From contig CM043704.1 of NCBI GenBank assembly GCA_023935145.1, positions 96,001,873 through 96,065,872 on the forward strand: a stretch of 64,000 nucleotides of DNA. The letters are read 5' to 3'. Position numbers and translations under genes: made by a program. Positions 21,742 through 34,181 of this stretch are shown piece by piece (positions within the stretch are counted from its first letter, which is position 1; each line of letters opens with the position of its first letter). The notes beneath the pieces were generated by a model. That model saw only the letters and a program-made list of their open reading frames with translations. It was not told the DNA's origin and ran no database searches. This stretch comes from Bretschneidera sinensis. Taxonomy: Eukaryota; Streptophyta; Magnoliopsida; Brassicales; Akaniaceae.

Positions 21742-23574
21742 GGTTTTTGGTGGATTCTTGTTTTGGTTTTGGAGTTTTTAAAGAATGTTTCTGGGATTTG
21801 GTGGATATGAGTTAGATTACGAGATTTTGGAAGACAATTTGAGGTGGAAGTGATGAAAACTGAAAAGGTAATTGATAGGACGGAAAATGAGAGAATGAGT
21901 GGGAAAGTCAAAGAAAATATGGTGGATTTTTCAGATGGTATAATAGATTTTTGGGTTTTGGGTTAAATGATGGAATTTGGTGGAGAGTGATTAGTGACTA
22001 GAAAAACGAGAGAGTGAAAAAGTGAACGATAATGGCAGATCTAATTCATAGAGGGTTAAGGGAGATTTTTAGCTTTTGCTCTTTTTTGAGTTAGACCATG
22101 GTTTCGTGGAGCAAACAATGAGGAGTTGAAAGTAACGGTGGTTCTGGTGATTGGTTAGACTGAAACTGAGAGAAAAACCGGGAAAGTGAACATAAAATGG
22201 AGCGCTTGGCAGTAGTTTTACCAGTGGAGTGAGAGCATAGAGAATGGCAGAGCCAGATGAAACGGCGTAATTTAGCCGGTGTTATGGGTTAATTGGTCAT
22301 CTCTCTTTTTTAAAGGACCAATCAGTAGCTCCGTTGACTTGTTAACTTAGTATATGCTCACCTTTGGGTGTGTTTTTTGCGGTTACATTACGGCAGAGTT
22401 TTCAAGTTTAGACCATCAAGGTAATCCTCTCCTCACAGTCCGACAACTAAGTTTTCGTCGTCAGAAAAGCTGCCATGAAATTTCCTAGCAATTCCTAGTT
22501 GACAATATGATAATATGATTAAAATTATAAAAAAATAAATAAAAATAATTAAAAAGCAATGAATAAAGAAAGTAATAGAAAAAATTTCTGAAGATGATAC
22601 AAAGAGGGTGAGGGAATTAAGTTAGTGAAATACTGTAAGAGAAAAAATAGAAATTAATAAAGTCTAGGTGCCATGACATGTTTTTTCTCCACTAATATCT
22701 TTTTTAATTTATTAATATTTTTATTATTTTTTAGTGTTGTTTTTGAAATTAGGAAAATCAAAAAGAAAAGTTTTTTTCGAAATTTTATAGAAAAATTTAA
22801 AACAAACAAAAAGGGAAAAGAGAAAAAAAAGAAAGAAAGAAAAAGACATAAAAAGGAAAAGAAATAAAGGAAATGCTTATCTTAGAAAAACAGGAAGCAA
22901 TATTAAGAAGTGGACACTTTCAAACACTCGATTAGATTAACATCCACACACTGGAGTAGTATGTCCATTTTATCCACTTTTGAAGAGAAAAAATGAAAAT
23001 TAATAAAGTCTAGATGTCATGTCATTTTTTTCCTCCACTAGTATTTTTTTTATTTTATTATTATTTTTATCGTTTCTTAATGTTGTTTTTGAAATTAGGA
23101 AAATCAAAAGGAATTTTTTTTTTAATTTTATAGAAAAAATTTAAAACAAACAAAAAGGGAAAAGTAAAAAAGAAAGAAAGAAAGAAATAAAAAGACATAA
23201 AAAGGAAAAGAAAAGAGCCTAATCCCTCAAACACCTCTGACCTCTCCTTAAAATAAAACTGGGAACCAAAAAATGGCCCAGTTCATAAAAGACTCCCGGC
23301 CTAAACTAAACCAAGAAGCCCATCCCCTCTCAATCACACACGGGCTAAAGCCCACTTTGTATTCTCATATTCTAACCGGGTTAAGCTCTATCCATCGCCT
23401 ACCTTTTTATGTTTTTTTACTTAGAAAATTCAACGTTCTAAGTATGCTTTTTTGCAGGTAATGTAAAGGTTTTGCATGTAAACAGGATGCAGAAAATATA
23501 TGGCTTTTGAGTTATGATTTACTCCTTGATTGGTGACTTTTTATTGTTTATTTCTCTTTTATTTTGGCATTCAG
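21742..23574. other. Intergenic region upstream of AAA-ATPase
   Basis: The first few hundred bases should be the promoter and leader of the minus-strand AAA-ATPase gene. Further right are the AT/purine-rich direct repeats at 22637-23215 and a stretch of unassigned sequence (23220-23460). No supported gene was found. Confidence 0.45.
22637..23215. repeat. Direct duplication of about 235 bp
   Basis: The stretches 22637-22870 and 22983-23215 are clearly related. Both share AATTAATAAAGTCTAG, a T-rich block, TGTTGTTTTTGAAATTAGGAAAA, TTTAAAACAAACAAAAAGGG, and a GAAAGAAAG purine tail ending in AAAAAGGAAAAGAAA. They are separated by about 112 bases and are diverged by small indels. They have no coding potential. 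Confidence 0.7.
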
Positions 23575-23689
23575 GCAATTCAAAAGTTGAACGGGCGAAT
23601 ATTTAGTAAAAGACCCATAGCTATTGATTGGGCTGTCCATATGGTGGATCTGATGCTGTTCTTGCTTCAAAAGATGGTAATTGTGGCCC

Positions 23690-24225
23690 TTAAATGAATT
23701 CAACACATTAACCACCCGAAAAACCCTACCATACCCGACCCCACTCCACTGTATAAACATCTTAAACCTCACCCCATCCCCAACACCATTAACCACCACC
23801 CTAGTCCCTAATCCTTCATCATCTCTGCAAGCCACACTGCCTCTCTCACTCCTTCGTCTAACTCGGTTCCAGATTCGTAGTGGGTTATTATTATTTTTTT
23901 GTCCATCTTTCTTTCTCTGTCCGTATCTCTCACCTCTCTTCTTCCTCGCCTTCAACGTCTCCTTCCCTCTCCTTACTTTCTCTCTCCTCGACGACAACCG
24001 AAACAGCATCTGCGACGGCACGCGGCTTCTCGTCGACAGCGGCGAAGTCCGTTCTCTCTCAACTATGCGGCGGCGACCATTCTCACTTCTCCATCTCCGG
24101 CTTGGGGCACTTTTTTCGTCGCGATTTACGAGCTGTATGCTTTCTTTCTATTCTTACTCCTTTGGCTTATATAATTGTATGGGGATCGCTGCTTCTCCCG
24201 ATGCGATACATCAATGAAAAAAGGC
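23690..24225. other. Unassigned GC-richer insert inside the RBM28-like pseudogene
   Basis: Between two exon remnants lies a 530-bp stretch with higher GC and C/T-rich sequence on the plus strand. The minus strand of 23690-23885 reads as a protein-like open stretch (VVVNGVGDGVRFKMFIQW, VGYGRVFRVVNVLNSF) without internal stops, but I cannot name a family. It may be a fragment of another gene or element brought in by insertion. Confidence 0.35.
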
Positions 24226-25739
24226 ATGGAAACAAATATTATGAGAAAAGTTCTTAAGATCTTCATTACGTCCTCTTCTAAAGGTTCTCCTGTCCCTTAA
24301 TGATGATTCCACTTTTCCCAAGAGAACAGATGAGTTAGATACCGAAGAAATCATTAATGTGCCAAATAATTTATCCAATGAGTCAGCAATAGAATCAGGT
24401 GCTATTAAACCTGGAAACTCCAATAAAACCAAAGAGAAGAATCTGAAGGAGAATTGAAAATGAAGAAGTGAAACAATGATTTTCTGGATTTGGGGAAGTG
24501 CAATTTGTATTTAATTCAACACGTTTATATTTATCCTTTTAATCAGGTTTCATCAATATTATCTCGTTCTCTTGTGGCAGACGATCAAGAGGGACTGGTT
24601 TTCTCAAGTTTAAACAGCAGACGCAGCTTCTGCTGCTTCTAAGCAGTGAATGCTGCATCAGGACTGGGGGTTGTACTGAAAGGTAGACAACTGAAATTGT
24701 TGAAAGCTTTAGATAAGAAATCTGTTCATGATAAGGAATTGGACAAGACCAAAATTGAGGATCATAACCATCATAATCTCTACCTGGCAAAGTCTGGTTT
24801 CCTTTCTCCCATTACCTGAGTTATCCTAATTGTATTGAGTTTTGCTTTTAGTATAGTTTTAGCATTCTGTTTTTGAAAATTCTTAACAGGAAGGTGTTAT
24901 TCTTGAGGGACTCCAGCTGCTACAGGTGTTTCAGCTGAAGATATGGAAAAATATCAAATAAGTCCTTGTTCTTTCTCTCTATCATTTAAGTTAGGCACAT
25001 GCTCGGCGCATACAGGTATGGTTGTATATGCTGCTTAGTCTTCTATGGGTCTTGACGTTGGCCAGGGCTAATTTTTGAATGGGTAGTCACAGTAGTATGT
25101 CTAGAACAAGATTCTATTCTTTTCCCTACTTATATTTGGCTTGCATAGAATTTTAATTATTGAGACATGTTAAGTTTTAATTTTGTTATTAAGGAAAATG
25201 GATGGGTATGTCATATGCTCAATGTGGACTCTTCCAATGTTCCTATTTTTGACAATGACTCAATGTTGCTGGTCATTTTTTCCTTCAAATTTCTTATTTT
25301 TTATTGGATCTTTATATTGTATTGCATTCATTATAGATTTAGTGAATGCATCAGAACTCATTTATTGATTGAGTGTTGGTTTATTATGAGATTTGATACT
25401 GGGCTATAAACAGAAGAAAAACATTCAGTTTTGAATTGAAAGTTAGATGGAGAGAGTGGGTTATAGTGGTTCGAAAGGGTGTTTAGTGCATGAAATAAGA
25501 AACCATGAGAAAATCTTTGCATGGACCAAATGTATTGTTTTACAACCAATCAAACATGTGGAAGTTTTGCATGAAAATTGTCGGCAACATCTCACCCACA
25601 AAGGCTTCTGCCACTTGGCAAATACAAGAAATAGCCTTCATGGGTATTACACGAGGCAATTAGGTATATGAGCTCTTGTAGTAAGTACATCTTGATATGA
25701 GACAAATGAACCGTGTAGAAAGATTCTTAGTCTGTTTTA

Positions 25740-25885
25740 CTTGGATATAGCTACCTCCCCTTTATAATACCTTTCTAACTCTATTCTTTTTCTTCATTTT
25801 TTCCCCTCTCTCTATAATACCTTTTTAACTCTATTCTTTTTCTTCTTTTTTTTATTTATTTTTACTCCCCTCTCTCTTTATAATA
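25740..25885. repeat. Tandem copies of CCCC(T)CTCTATAATACCTTT... unit
   Basis: Two to three degenerate copies of a unit of about 60 bases (CTATAATACCTTTNTAACTC then TATTCTTTTTCTTC and a T-run) occur in a row within a long pseudogene intron. Confidence 0.55.
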
Positions 25886-26185
25886 TACCTTTCAATTTTT
25901 ATTCTCTCTCCATGTGTGTTAATGTAAGCCACCCCATTTCCACATTAGGAGGTGGTGTGCTTGCTTCCACAACTTGTTGCATAAATAGAAAAAATAGTAG
26001 CAAGTGCATCATGGCAGTGGTCTTAGTATCACAGTGATAGAATTGAACTCTTTCTTCTGTTGTTGTCAGCTTCACCCTCCACTCAAATTTGGCATCTTTC
26101 TTATACTGTATCTTTGTGATATTGAGGACAATTAATGAGCCATCCATTGTGCCTGCTACTAGCTTTTTTTGTGGTTTGTACCACT

Positions 26186-26232
26186 AGCTTATCTGGAAGT
26201 TTTTTTTTTTGATAAAAGCTTATCTGGAAGTT
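26186..26232 (-). mobile_element. Micro-insertion with 16-bp TSD and poly-A (minus)
   Basis: A perfect 16-bp direct repeat AGCTTATCTGGAAGTT (26186-26201 and 26217-26232) flanks 15 bases that read TTTATC plus an A-run on the minus strand. This is the signature of a nearly empty target-primed (LINE or SINE) insertion. Confidence 0.55.
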
Positions 26233-26879
26233 ATACATCATTTTTTCCCTTTTTCTTGATTTTGTATACTGGCTTATCTCTTTGTCTCGGATTCACCAAC
26301 TGGAAGAAATATATTGCAGCAGTTCTCCAGTTTGCATCTTTCACTTGCCTCTTCCTCTTGGAGTTTTCTCTTTTTTTATGTCTTCTCTTTTAATTCTTCA
26401 ATTTATATTCCTTTTTCTGAAGACTAGGGATCAACAACATCATCTACTGTTCCCGTTTGTTGATATTCTGCAACATGCTTCACTGGCAGCTAAAACATCA
26501 GTTCTTCTTTCTCTTGGTTATGTGGGTTGCTCCTTCTGTTAAGCTAACTTTGAGAATTCTTTACAAGAACTATAGCGGTGATGTTGGCTTTCACTTGTCA
26601 CTGATCCTTGTGTATTATCATCTTCCATAAACAAAGCATTTGATGTATTAAGATCCTTGTTACTATGTTATTTCAATTGAGTATTTAGATTGGTAAACCT
26701 GAACAGATTCATTAGCCATTTGAGATTGGTACGTACAAAAGAGTATTTTGGGAAGTACAAAATATTCAATTAAGTTGTGTACTTCCACTTTGCTCTCAGC
26801 TTTTCTGTAATGTTTCTCAAGGAAAGAATGGATTCATTTTGTTTTTTAGTCCTAGAACTGGTTAAAAGGGAGATGATAC

Positions 26880-27034
26880 GTGACTTTGTTCGCCTCCAAC
26901 AAAACATCAATGGTGCTTCTAAATAATTATGCTGATTATTGTGCTACTCTTGATGTTATATGTGACTTAGTTGGCCTCCAGCAAGACATAAATGGTGCTT
27001 CTAAATAATTCTGCTTATTATTGTGCTACTCTTG
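26880..27034. repeat. 82-bp tandem duplication
   Basis: Two copies with an 82-base offset: GTGACTTTGTTCGCCTCCAA at 26880 and GTGACTTAGTTGGCCTCCAG at 26962. Both end in TTATTGTGCTACTCTTG. They are diverged at several positions and lie in a pseudogene intron. Confidence 0.75.
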
Positions 27035-27824
27035 TAAAATTTTAATATCTGCTTAGCTTACTAATGCTTTTGAGATCAACTGCAGGTTACAGGAAACAAA
27101 GATGAAAAAGTTTCAATCTCCAAATTTTCATGTATCACGAACAAGACTTATTATATACAATTTGCCAAAGTAAAGGACTGAAAGGATAAAAAGCTATGTA
27201 TTGATGCCGTTACCTCGCAAGAAACAAAGCAGAAACCTGCGATTCAACTGGTTAGTTATGTTTCTTAGTTCGTTATTATGTAGATTTGTTATTTTGATGT
27301 CTCTATCTAATTTTATGTGTACTATGAGGTATTTACTCTTAGCTTTATTATTGTTCATGCAGAAGTTTTTTAAAAGTTTGAAGAAGTGAAAGGTTGATAC
27401 TAAGAACCACTCACATGGAGTTGCTTTTGTTGAGTTCACAGAGCATCAACATGCACTTGTGGCTCTAAGGGTTCTTAATAATAATCCTGATAATTTATAA
27501 AAATTTAGTTTTTTTTTATAATAACTAAATTCAGGTTAACTAAGCCTTAATTGCAAATTTGTTGGGATCAACTTCATGGATTGCTTCACTTACATTCAGA
27601 ATACAATATAGTCCATATTCCATATGAATATGACCATTTGCAACACTTTTAGAAGCACCAAATCTAGTCCTCTATTTGTTGTGGGGGGTTGTGTAGCTGT
27701 CATTAGAAATTACCATAAATGCATCAATCTTGTTATGTTCTAGTATGGAGGTGATTTTCGGCTACTTGTAGAAACTTTTGGTCCTCAGAGTCGCCCAATT
27801 GTGGAGTTTACTCTTGATAATATT

Positions 27825-30215
27825 TGTTGTAGTTTGGTTTTAGTGTTGATACATTGAGGGAAGAGAGGGAGAGAAGCAGAGAGAGTATAAAGAAAGCGAG
27901 CTTTGCTTCACACACAAGCATACTAACCCTTTATAGATAAGAGGACAAATAGATTTCTGAAATATCCTTACTCTTAACACTCTCTCTTAAGTTGGAGCAT
28001 ACTCCAACTTGTTACAAATAAACTCGATACAATTTGAAACAATTAAATCCAAAGCCAAAATTTACAATAGCCCATGAGAGGTCGGGGCTGCACACCCACG
28101 ACACAATAGACAATTAGGTAACATATCAACAAGACATTGACTTTTCTGTCTTGTTTTGACTAATACTGACTCAACATAAGACAACGATTGTGACTGGAAT
28201 CTGATAAAGGATTAGATGAACGAAACAAACAGATTAGATTGTTTTCAACAAACACGAGGTAATAAAGGGTATTGTAAAAACACTACATCATCATTACTCA
28301 TTTTTTTGTCTTCTTTTCTTTTCGTTTTCACCTTTCTCTTTTTTCTTTTCTCTCTCCCACTCTATTTCCCACTTTCTCTTTTCTCTCACTCACTTTCGAC
28401 TACTCACTTTTTTTTAACTTTCCTTTTCTATTGGAAAAGTCAGAAAGAACCAGAGTCCGTTGGAGAAGATGAAACAACCTATTGGAATATATAAAACACG
28501 TCGGAATCTCGTCAGAAAAAGGAACAAAAATTAAAAGCAAAATTTAAACATATATATGTTTTGTGTTTTTTCTTGAGTTCTCAAGACCACTAGGGTCCCA
28601 ATGATGTTGCTCTGATATCATGTTGTAGTTTGATTTTATTGTTGGTACAGTAAGGGAAAAGAGAGAGAGAAGAGAGTGTATAGAGAAAGACGTTGGCTGC
28701 TCGCACACAAGCATACCCTTAATGGGTTAGTAGTAGTATTTATAGATAAGAGAATACAAAGATCATGTGGCATATAGGGAGAAGGTACCTTGTTTGGTAT
28801 TCTAACACTCCTTTCAAATTCTTAACCAAATCTCAATCCTGAAACAAAATATAAATATGTTTCAGACCAACCAATTTTGTAATAAACTCCTCCACATGTC
28901 AAATTGAGGCAATACCTGTACAACTTGCGTGCTTTGAGCATCAGAGAAGTCAGTTCCCTCTTGATAGATGAACCTAAGATAGATAAACAAACGAAGTTTG
29001 GTTCTTCTTGTTAGAGTGTAAGGGTATTATTGTAATTTATTTATGTTTTTTTTTTCTATTATATATATAGGACTACTAACCTTAGGGTTAGCAAGTCCTT
29101 GTGTGTTTTCTGCTCAGCCACCTCTCCTTGTCTCACCTCTATATGTCTCTCTTCTCTCTCTTTACTCACTAAACACAAACTACAACATGGTATCAAAGCA
29201 ACATCCTTGTGACTCTGGTGATCTTGAGTAAACTAATGAAAAAAAAAACACAATATATATCTTTAAATTCTGGTTGTAATTTCTATTCTTTTCGCCGGCG
29301 AGATTCTGACATCATCTATTTGTTTTCTTGTGATTTTCATCTTCTTTGTCATGTTTTTGTTTCATCTTCTCCAATGGATTCAAGTTCTTTTCTCCTTTTC
29401 CAGTAACTTAGCAATGAGATCTTGCCGGATTCTAGCAATGTTCCGGTGATCAGGACCCATGGTCAGACTTGCCTGAGTCTTTTGGTAGTGGATCTGTGGT
29501 CGGTTTGGCCGTGCGACATTGCAAAGTGGTGGATCAGAGGCTCTCGGAAAATTTCCTCTTGTATCGTCGGATTTTGGCGTTGTCTTGATGATCGAAACCC
29601 ACAATCACACTTGCCATGCTTTGGCGACCAGAACCAAGCCACCGACAACTCTTTTACAACATTTTCAGTAATTTTCCAACAAGCTTTTGTCAGATTTCAA
29701 AAGTTATTTTTTGTTTCTCTGTTTCTCTCTTGGAGAAAAGTAAGCAGAGAAAAGAAAAATAAAAAAAAGTAGGCATCCGAAAGTAGGTTAGAGAAAAGAG
29801 AAAGAGGGAAATAGAGTGTGAGAGAAAAGGAAAATGAGAAAAGGTGAAAAGGAAAAGAAAAGAAAAAGAAAAAATAGAGTTTTAGAGTGGGAAATAGAGT
29901 GTTATGATGATGTGTTTTTGCCGTACCTTTTATTACCTCGTGTTTGTTCAAAACGACCCAATCTGTTTGTTTCGTTCGCCAATTTCTTGTTGATCCAGTG
30001 TTTTTCGGATCTTGTTGTCGTTAGGTGGTGCCAACGCGGTGACTTAACCATTGGTCGTGTTGTGGTTGTGTAGCTCCAATCTCTCATGGGTTTGGATTTA
30101 ATTGTTTTAGATTGTATCAGGTTTATTTGTAACAACTGAAGTATGCTTGCGTGTGTGCAGCCAACCCCTCTTTCTCTATACTCTCCTCTCTTCCTTCTAA
30201 AACCAAACTACAACA
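27825..30215. mobile_element. Inverted composite of TRIM-like LTR elements inside an exon remnant
   Basis: The left half is on the minus strand: LTR 27825-27979, interior, then LTR 28621-28807 whose inner edge has the minus-strand PBS TGATATCAGAGC (28609-28620). About 200 bases of further minus-strand interior follow. The right half is on the plus strand: LTR 29009-29187, PBS TGGTATCAAAGC (29188-29199), an interior homologous to the left interior in reverse complement, and a truncated LTR end finishing AAACTACAACA at 30215. Both outer ends are the same LTR terminus facing outward (TGTTGTAG... and ...CTACAACA). They are flanked by one near-perfect 5-bp duplication, ATATT (27820-27824) and ATGTT (30216-30220). 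Joining the flanks restores the RBM28-like frame (TLDN to VQTLK), so the whole block behaves as one insertion. No protein is encoded. Confidence 0.75.
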
Positions 30216-30930
30216 ATGTTCAAACATTGAAGATACGGAAGGCTAAGCTACAAGGTCAGCAGGATAGACATGGTGATTTGCATTAAAATTGTGAATCATA
30301 TACACCAGATGCCCATCTAAACAAGGAGAAGTCCAGAAAATGGAAATCCAGAGATGACAAAAGAGTGGTGAATCGTTCAGAACCTAATGAAGAAGATAAA
30401 GTAGATGATAAGGCTCCTAAAGTTCTAATAGAGTTGCCACTGAAGAATTCCAAGCTACTAAGAAGCAGAAGCGGAAACTGGTGAGTGAAAAGACAAAAGA
30501 AGATTCTTTGAAAGATAAGTCGGCGGGGTCAAAGCAGAATGTGAAAGGCCCAAAACAGAGACCGGATAATCACCAAGATGGCAGAAAGCTGGATGGTAAA
30601 AGTTCAATCAAAAGGTGAAATGACAGCCGATAAAGGCCACAAATTGAAATCAAAATTTTAAAAGGTTGTGGATTTGCAACAAAGAAAGAGAAAGCTACAA
30701 GACGAAACAAAGCAAGAGAAGGGATAGGAAATCTCAAAGGGAATAAAAAGGCCCAAAAGAACAAAAGATCCATTAGGGGGAGATGCTGTAGATAAGCTTG
30801 ATGTGCTGATTGAGCAATACAGATCCAAATTCTCACAGCAGAGCTATGGAATAACTGATGGCGAAATGCGAGGTTCTGTGCAGCTTAGAAGATGGTTTCA
30901 ATCAGAATTTTATGTTATCAGGTTTTGTTA

Positions 30931-33664
30931 ACATTTTATGGCATTGTCCTATAGTAGAGTTGATGAGGCAATTGATATTGATGCAATTGCTATAAATTTT
31001 GTTCATTATACGATGATTTTGTGGACATTCTCTAAATGCAATTTTGTTTCAAGTTTTTCCAATGTTTATGATTTGAGCGTGGTTGGAAACAATGTCCAAA
31101 CCCCACTGGGTTCTTTGAGGAACAAGTGTTTTCTTATTTTCCCAGTGAAAAAGAGGGAGAATATAAGATAGAATAATATGATTGTTCAACAATCAACAAT
31201 TTTGATTAGTTGTTGATCCTTATTTGTTTGGAATGTAGTTAAGGCATCCTATTTTATGTTTGCTTGTCCTAGCTTCTCTAGCAGCTTTTGCTGATAGCGT
31301 AGGGCAAAGATCCCTTTGGTCTAGCTGCACTTTTAGTTGTCAGAAGTAATGGTTTCTGAAATAGTTTTTGGTAAAACAATTGTGGAGTTTAATGTTTTAC
31401 CTAATAACTATGGAGTTTTTGCGTAAGACACAAATGCTTTTATCTTTTGGCTTTTGTTTTGTTTTTTTCTTCCTATGTTTGGTTTAGCTTTTCTTGTTTT
31501 TAAGCTAAAGTCATTTTAAAAGCTAGGCCAAATTGCATATAGAGACTAAGTGGGTTTTTACATTATCATTCATTTGTGAAGTGTGAAGTGTGAAAGTGTA
31601 ATTGATTTCTGAGTTGCATTTTGGATGAGCCCCTTGCGACATTTCTCATCTTAAGATTTCATATAAAATTCTCCATACGAGTTCAGGATAAGATAATAAA
31701 ACAGTTGAGATTGTGCTAAAGAACATTTTTATAAAGCAAGATTCATGTTCATAAATTGTAGAGCAAGTTTTAGCCCTTTGTGTACAAACTAAGCTCTTCC
31801 TTGAGAATCTGCATGTCACTAAGATTAGTACTTGGGATTTCACATGTTTTGTCTTTTTCACCTTGGTAGTTAGACAACATCTCAATAGAAGAATCATGAG
31901 GCAAGACTCATAACTAACTTATCCTATTCATCAACATAATTTTTCTTCTTGGGTAGGGTCCTATCTATCGGGTATTGCCATGTCATGATCAATTATATTT
32001 GTGGATACCATTTTATAATATGATGATGATAAAGACAAAGTAATGATGAGTTTGGATTAATCTAACTTTGAATTAAATAAGACTACAATAATGTGTATTG
32101 TGTAGTAAATGATGTTAAATTAGTCGGTGAGAATTTGCAATCTCTACTGTTAGGGTGTATAAATGTATATTCCATTATAAGAGTTTTGCTAATGTCAATA
32201 GTGACAAAACCTATCAATCACACTTGTGTAATGTATACATCCATCCTAAACGTCAACACGATTATGCCCTTTCACCTTATATTTTCTCGAAATGCTAAAT
32301 GTCGTTCTTTTCTTTTTTTTTATTCACACCAAATTCATTTTGTAAGTGATAAAAAGACAATAAAATATAAATATAAAAAAGACAATGTAACGACTTTGTT
32401 ACCGTGTATTTAGAGACTATTTTTTATTAGCATAATGATGTCATGCTTAGTAGAGGATTATATATGATGTCATTTTCAGTTATCTGCTTGGGTTGCTGAC
32501 CTGTTCTTTATCTCGTGTTCAGCTGCATTGACAAACAGTGCTTTGCATATCTAGTGGGAGAGAGTGAGCAAAAGAGACAGAAGATAACAAAGAGTGAAAG
32601 AAAGAGATAACAGAAGAAAAGCTAAGTAGAGATAATAGAAGAGAGAGAAACTTTTAGAGTTGGCGTGGTCGTCAATGTCAAATATAATAAGCTCTTTTTC
32701 TTTTGTTTTTTTTAATTAATTTCTTCTTTTTAAGAAAAAAGATATGCGTATCTCTGTTTTGGTCCCTTTTCAAAATTCCATGATCATTTCCGTTCACATT
32801 GTCCTCTATATTCTTTTCTTTACCCTTCTACCATGAAATTCCCTATTTTATATCTTTTAGCAAACGCAAGAACATTACCTGAATATTTTCCAACAATTTG
32901 TAACTATCTTATGCTGCCCAATGGGACAATTACATAATTATATATGCAACACAGAAATATGTATCCTACAACAACCAGATTTTGACACGTGTTTTTCACA
33001 TGTGTACAACAAGTGCCCCAAAATGTCAGACCTTGTGAGTTGTGTGTGATGTCCATTTTTCAATTGGGTCACACAAAAGTCAATTTTTTTTTCCTTCCAA
33101 GAAGCCATTGGCCTAAACCCTAAAATAGCAAATGAGCATCCTATGTGTAGTAACATCAACTTCCTCGTATATATATTCTCACTTTACTCTAAAAATAGCT
33201 TTTAATGTCTATTATTGGCTATGGAATTAGCATGTGGCAATGATTAATAGACCTAAAATTATTGCTTGATTTCCTACTTTAATATGTAAATTGATTTTGA
33301 AAGCATCCTACTATTTAAATACCCAAAGCCTATAAGTATAACAATGAGGTTAGAAAATAAACTAAAAAGGAATTGGAAAATAAACTAAAAATGAATTGGA
33401 AGGTTATGGTGGGATAAATAGAAATTTTTTGACCCATTGCTAAAAAAGTTGTTTTTCAAAATGAACTGTGTTGTATGTGTGGGGTGGACATAAGAAACTC
33501 TTATATTTGTGTAGTAATAATAATTTAATTGAGTTTACGTGGCTTCAGTTTAATTCACATTGCTTTGATGAAATAAAAAAGCAAATTTATAGTTAAATAT
33601 TAAAATCAAATATTTTTTACAAATTTATTTAAAAAACATACACATGAAGAAAGAAAAGAAATTG

Positions 33665-33718
<54 letters not shown>

Positions 33719-34181
33719 CATGCTAACCAACTTTTAAAAAGTCTTTAAACATGTCATTTAGATGTAAATAATGATTATTGTGGATTTTTTTCATCCTTTG
33801 TTATTTTTTAAAATTTATTTAAAAAACATTCATGTAAAATCAAAATCAAAATGACAATGATTTAAAAACATCTCACTTCTTTTTCTTTTATAATTTTTTT
33901 ATATAGAGGTTAAAACATTGCGTCTGAATGAAGAAAATGGCCTTTTTCCTCGTCATTGTGGATGTCAACCTATATATTATGACCCAACTGTCTTTTTTTA
34001 CAGTTTGTGCATTTATGGTAATAAACTAATAATAATATGATTCAATGAGAAATGGATTCTGTTCTGTTGTACAGTGAGCAACTACACTATAGCATATATT
34101 TCCAAAATGTCCACACTGTCTCATATTTCTTCATTTCACCTTTTTTGCTCTCTCTCGCTTTCTCTCTCTCCTCTCTCTCAA
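30931..34181. other. Intergenic region and beta-galactosidase promoter
   Basis: AT-rich sequence without a supported gene. It contains a long TA dinucleotide run (33665-33716). The 100 bases before the ATG at 34182 include a CT-rich leader (TCTCTCTCTC) typical of plant 5' UTRs. No transposon could be delimited here. Confidence 0.45.
33665..33716. repeat. (TA)n microsatellite
   Basis: About 25 uninterrupted TA dinucleotides lie roughly 470 bases upstream of the beta-galactosidase start codon. Likely polymorphic in length. Confidence 0.9.

Larger units (their letters stand above)
23575..30930 (+). pseudogene. RBM28/Nop4-like nucleolar RNA-binding protein, decayed 3' part
   Basis: Ordered exon remnants match the C-terminal two thirds of plant RBM28-like proteins (multi-RRM, ribosome biogenesis). 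They are AIQKLNGRIFSKRPIAIDWAV (23575), an Asp/Glu-Ser linker (24240-24450), AASGLGVVLKGRQLKLLKALDKK (about 24655), a GV..EDMEK piece (24896), KFQSPNFHVSRTRLIIYNLPK (27105), and a KKLCIDAV piece (27188). Next come VDTKNHSHGVAFVEFTEHQH and LRVLNNNP (27393-27488), FGPQSRPIVEFTLDN (27776), VQTLKIRKAKLQ (30219), a Lys-rich tail, and LDVLIEQYRSKFSQ...RRWFQSEF (30800-30910). Damage: one-base deletions near 23636 and 24910, TAA at 27171, TGA for Gly at 27387-27389, a donor changed from GT to AT at 27490, and a 2.4-kb insertion at 27825. The 5' half with the first RRMs is absent. Confidence 0.8.

Noticed and set aside
34107..34181. Upstream in-frame ATG as BGAL start
   Set aside because: The ATG at 34182 gives a standard signal peptide directly; the extension is a CT-rich leader.
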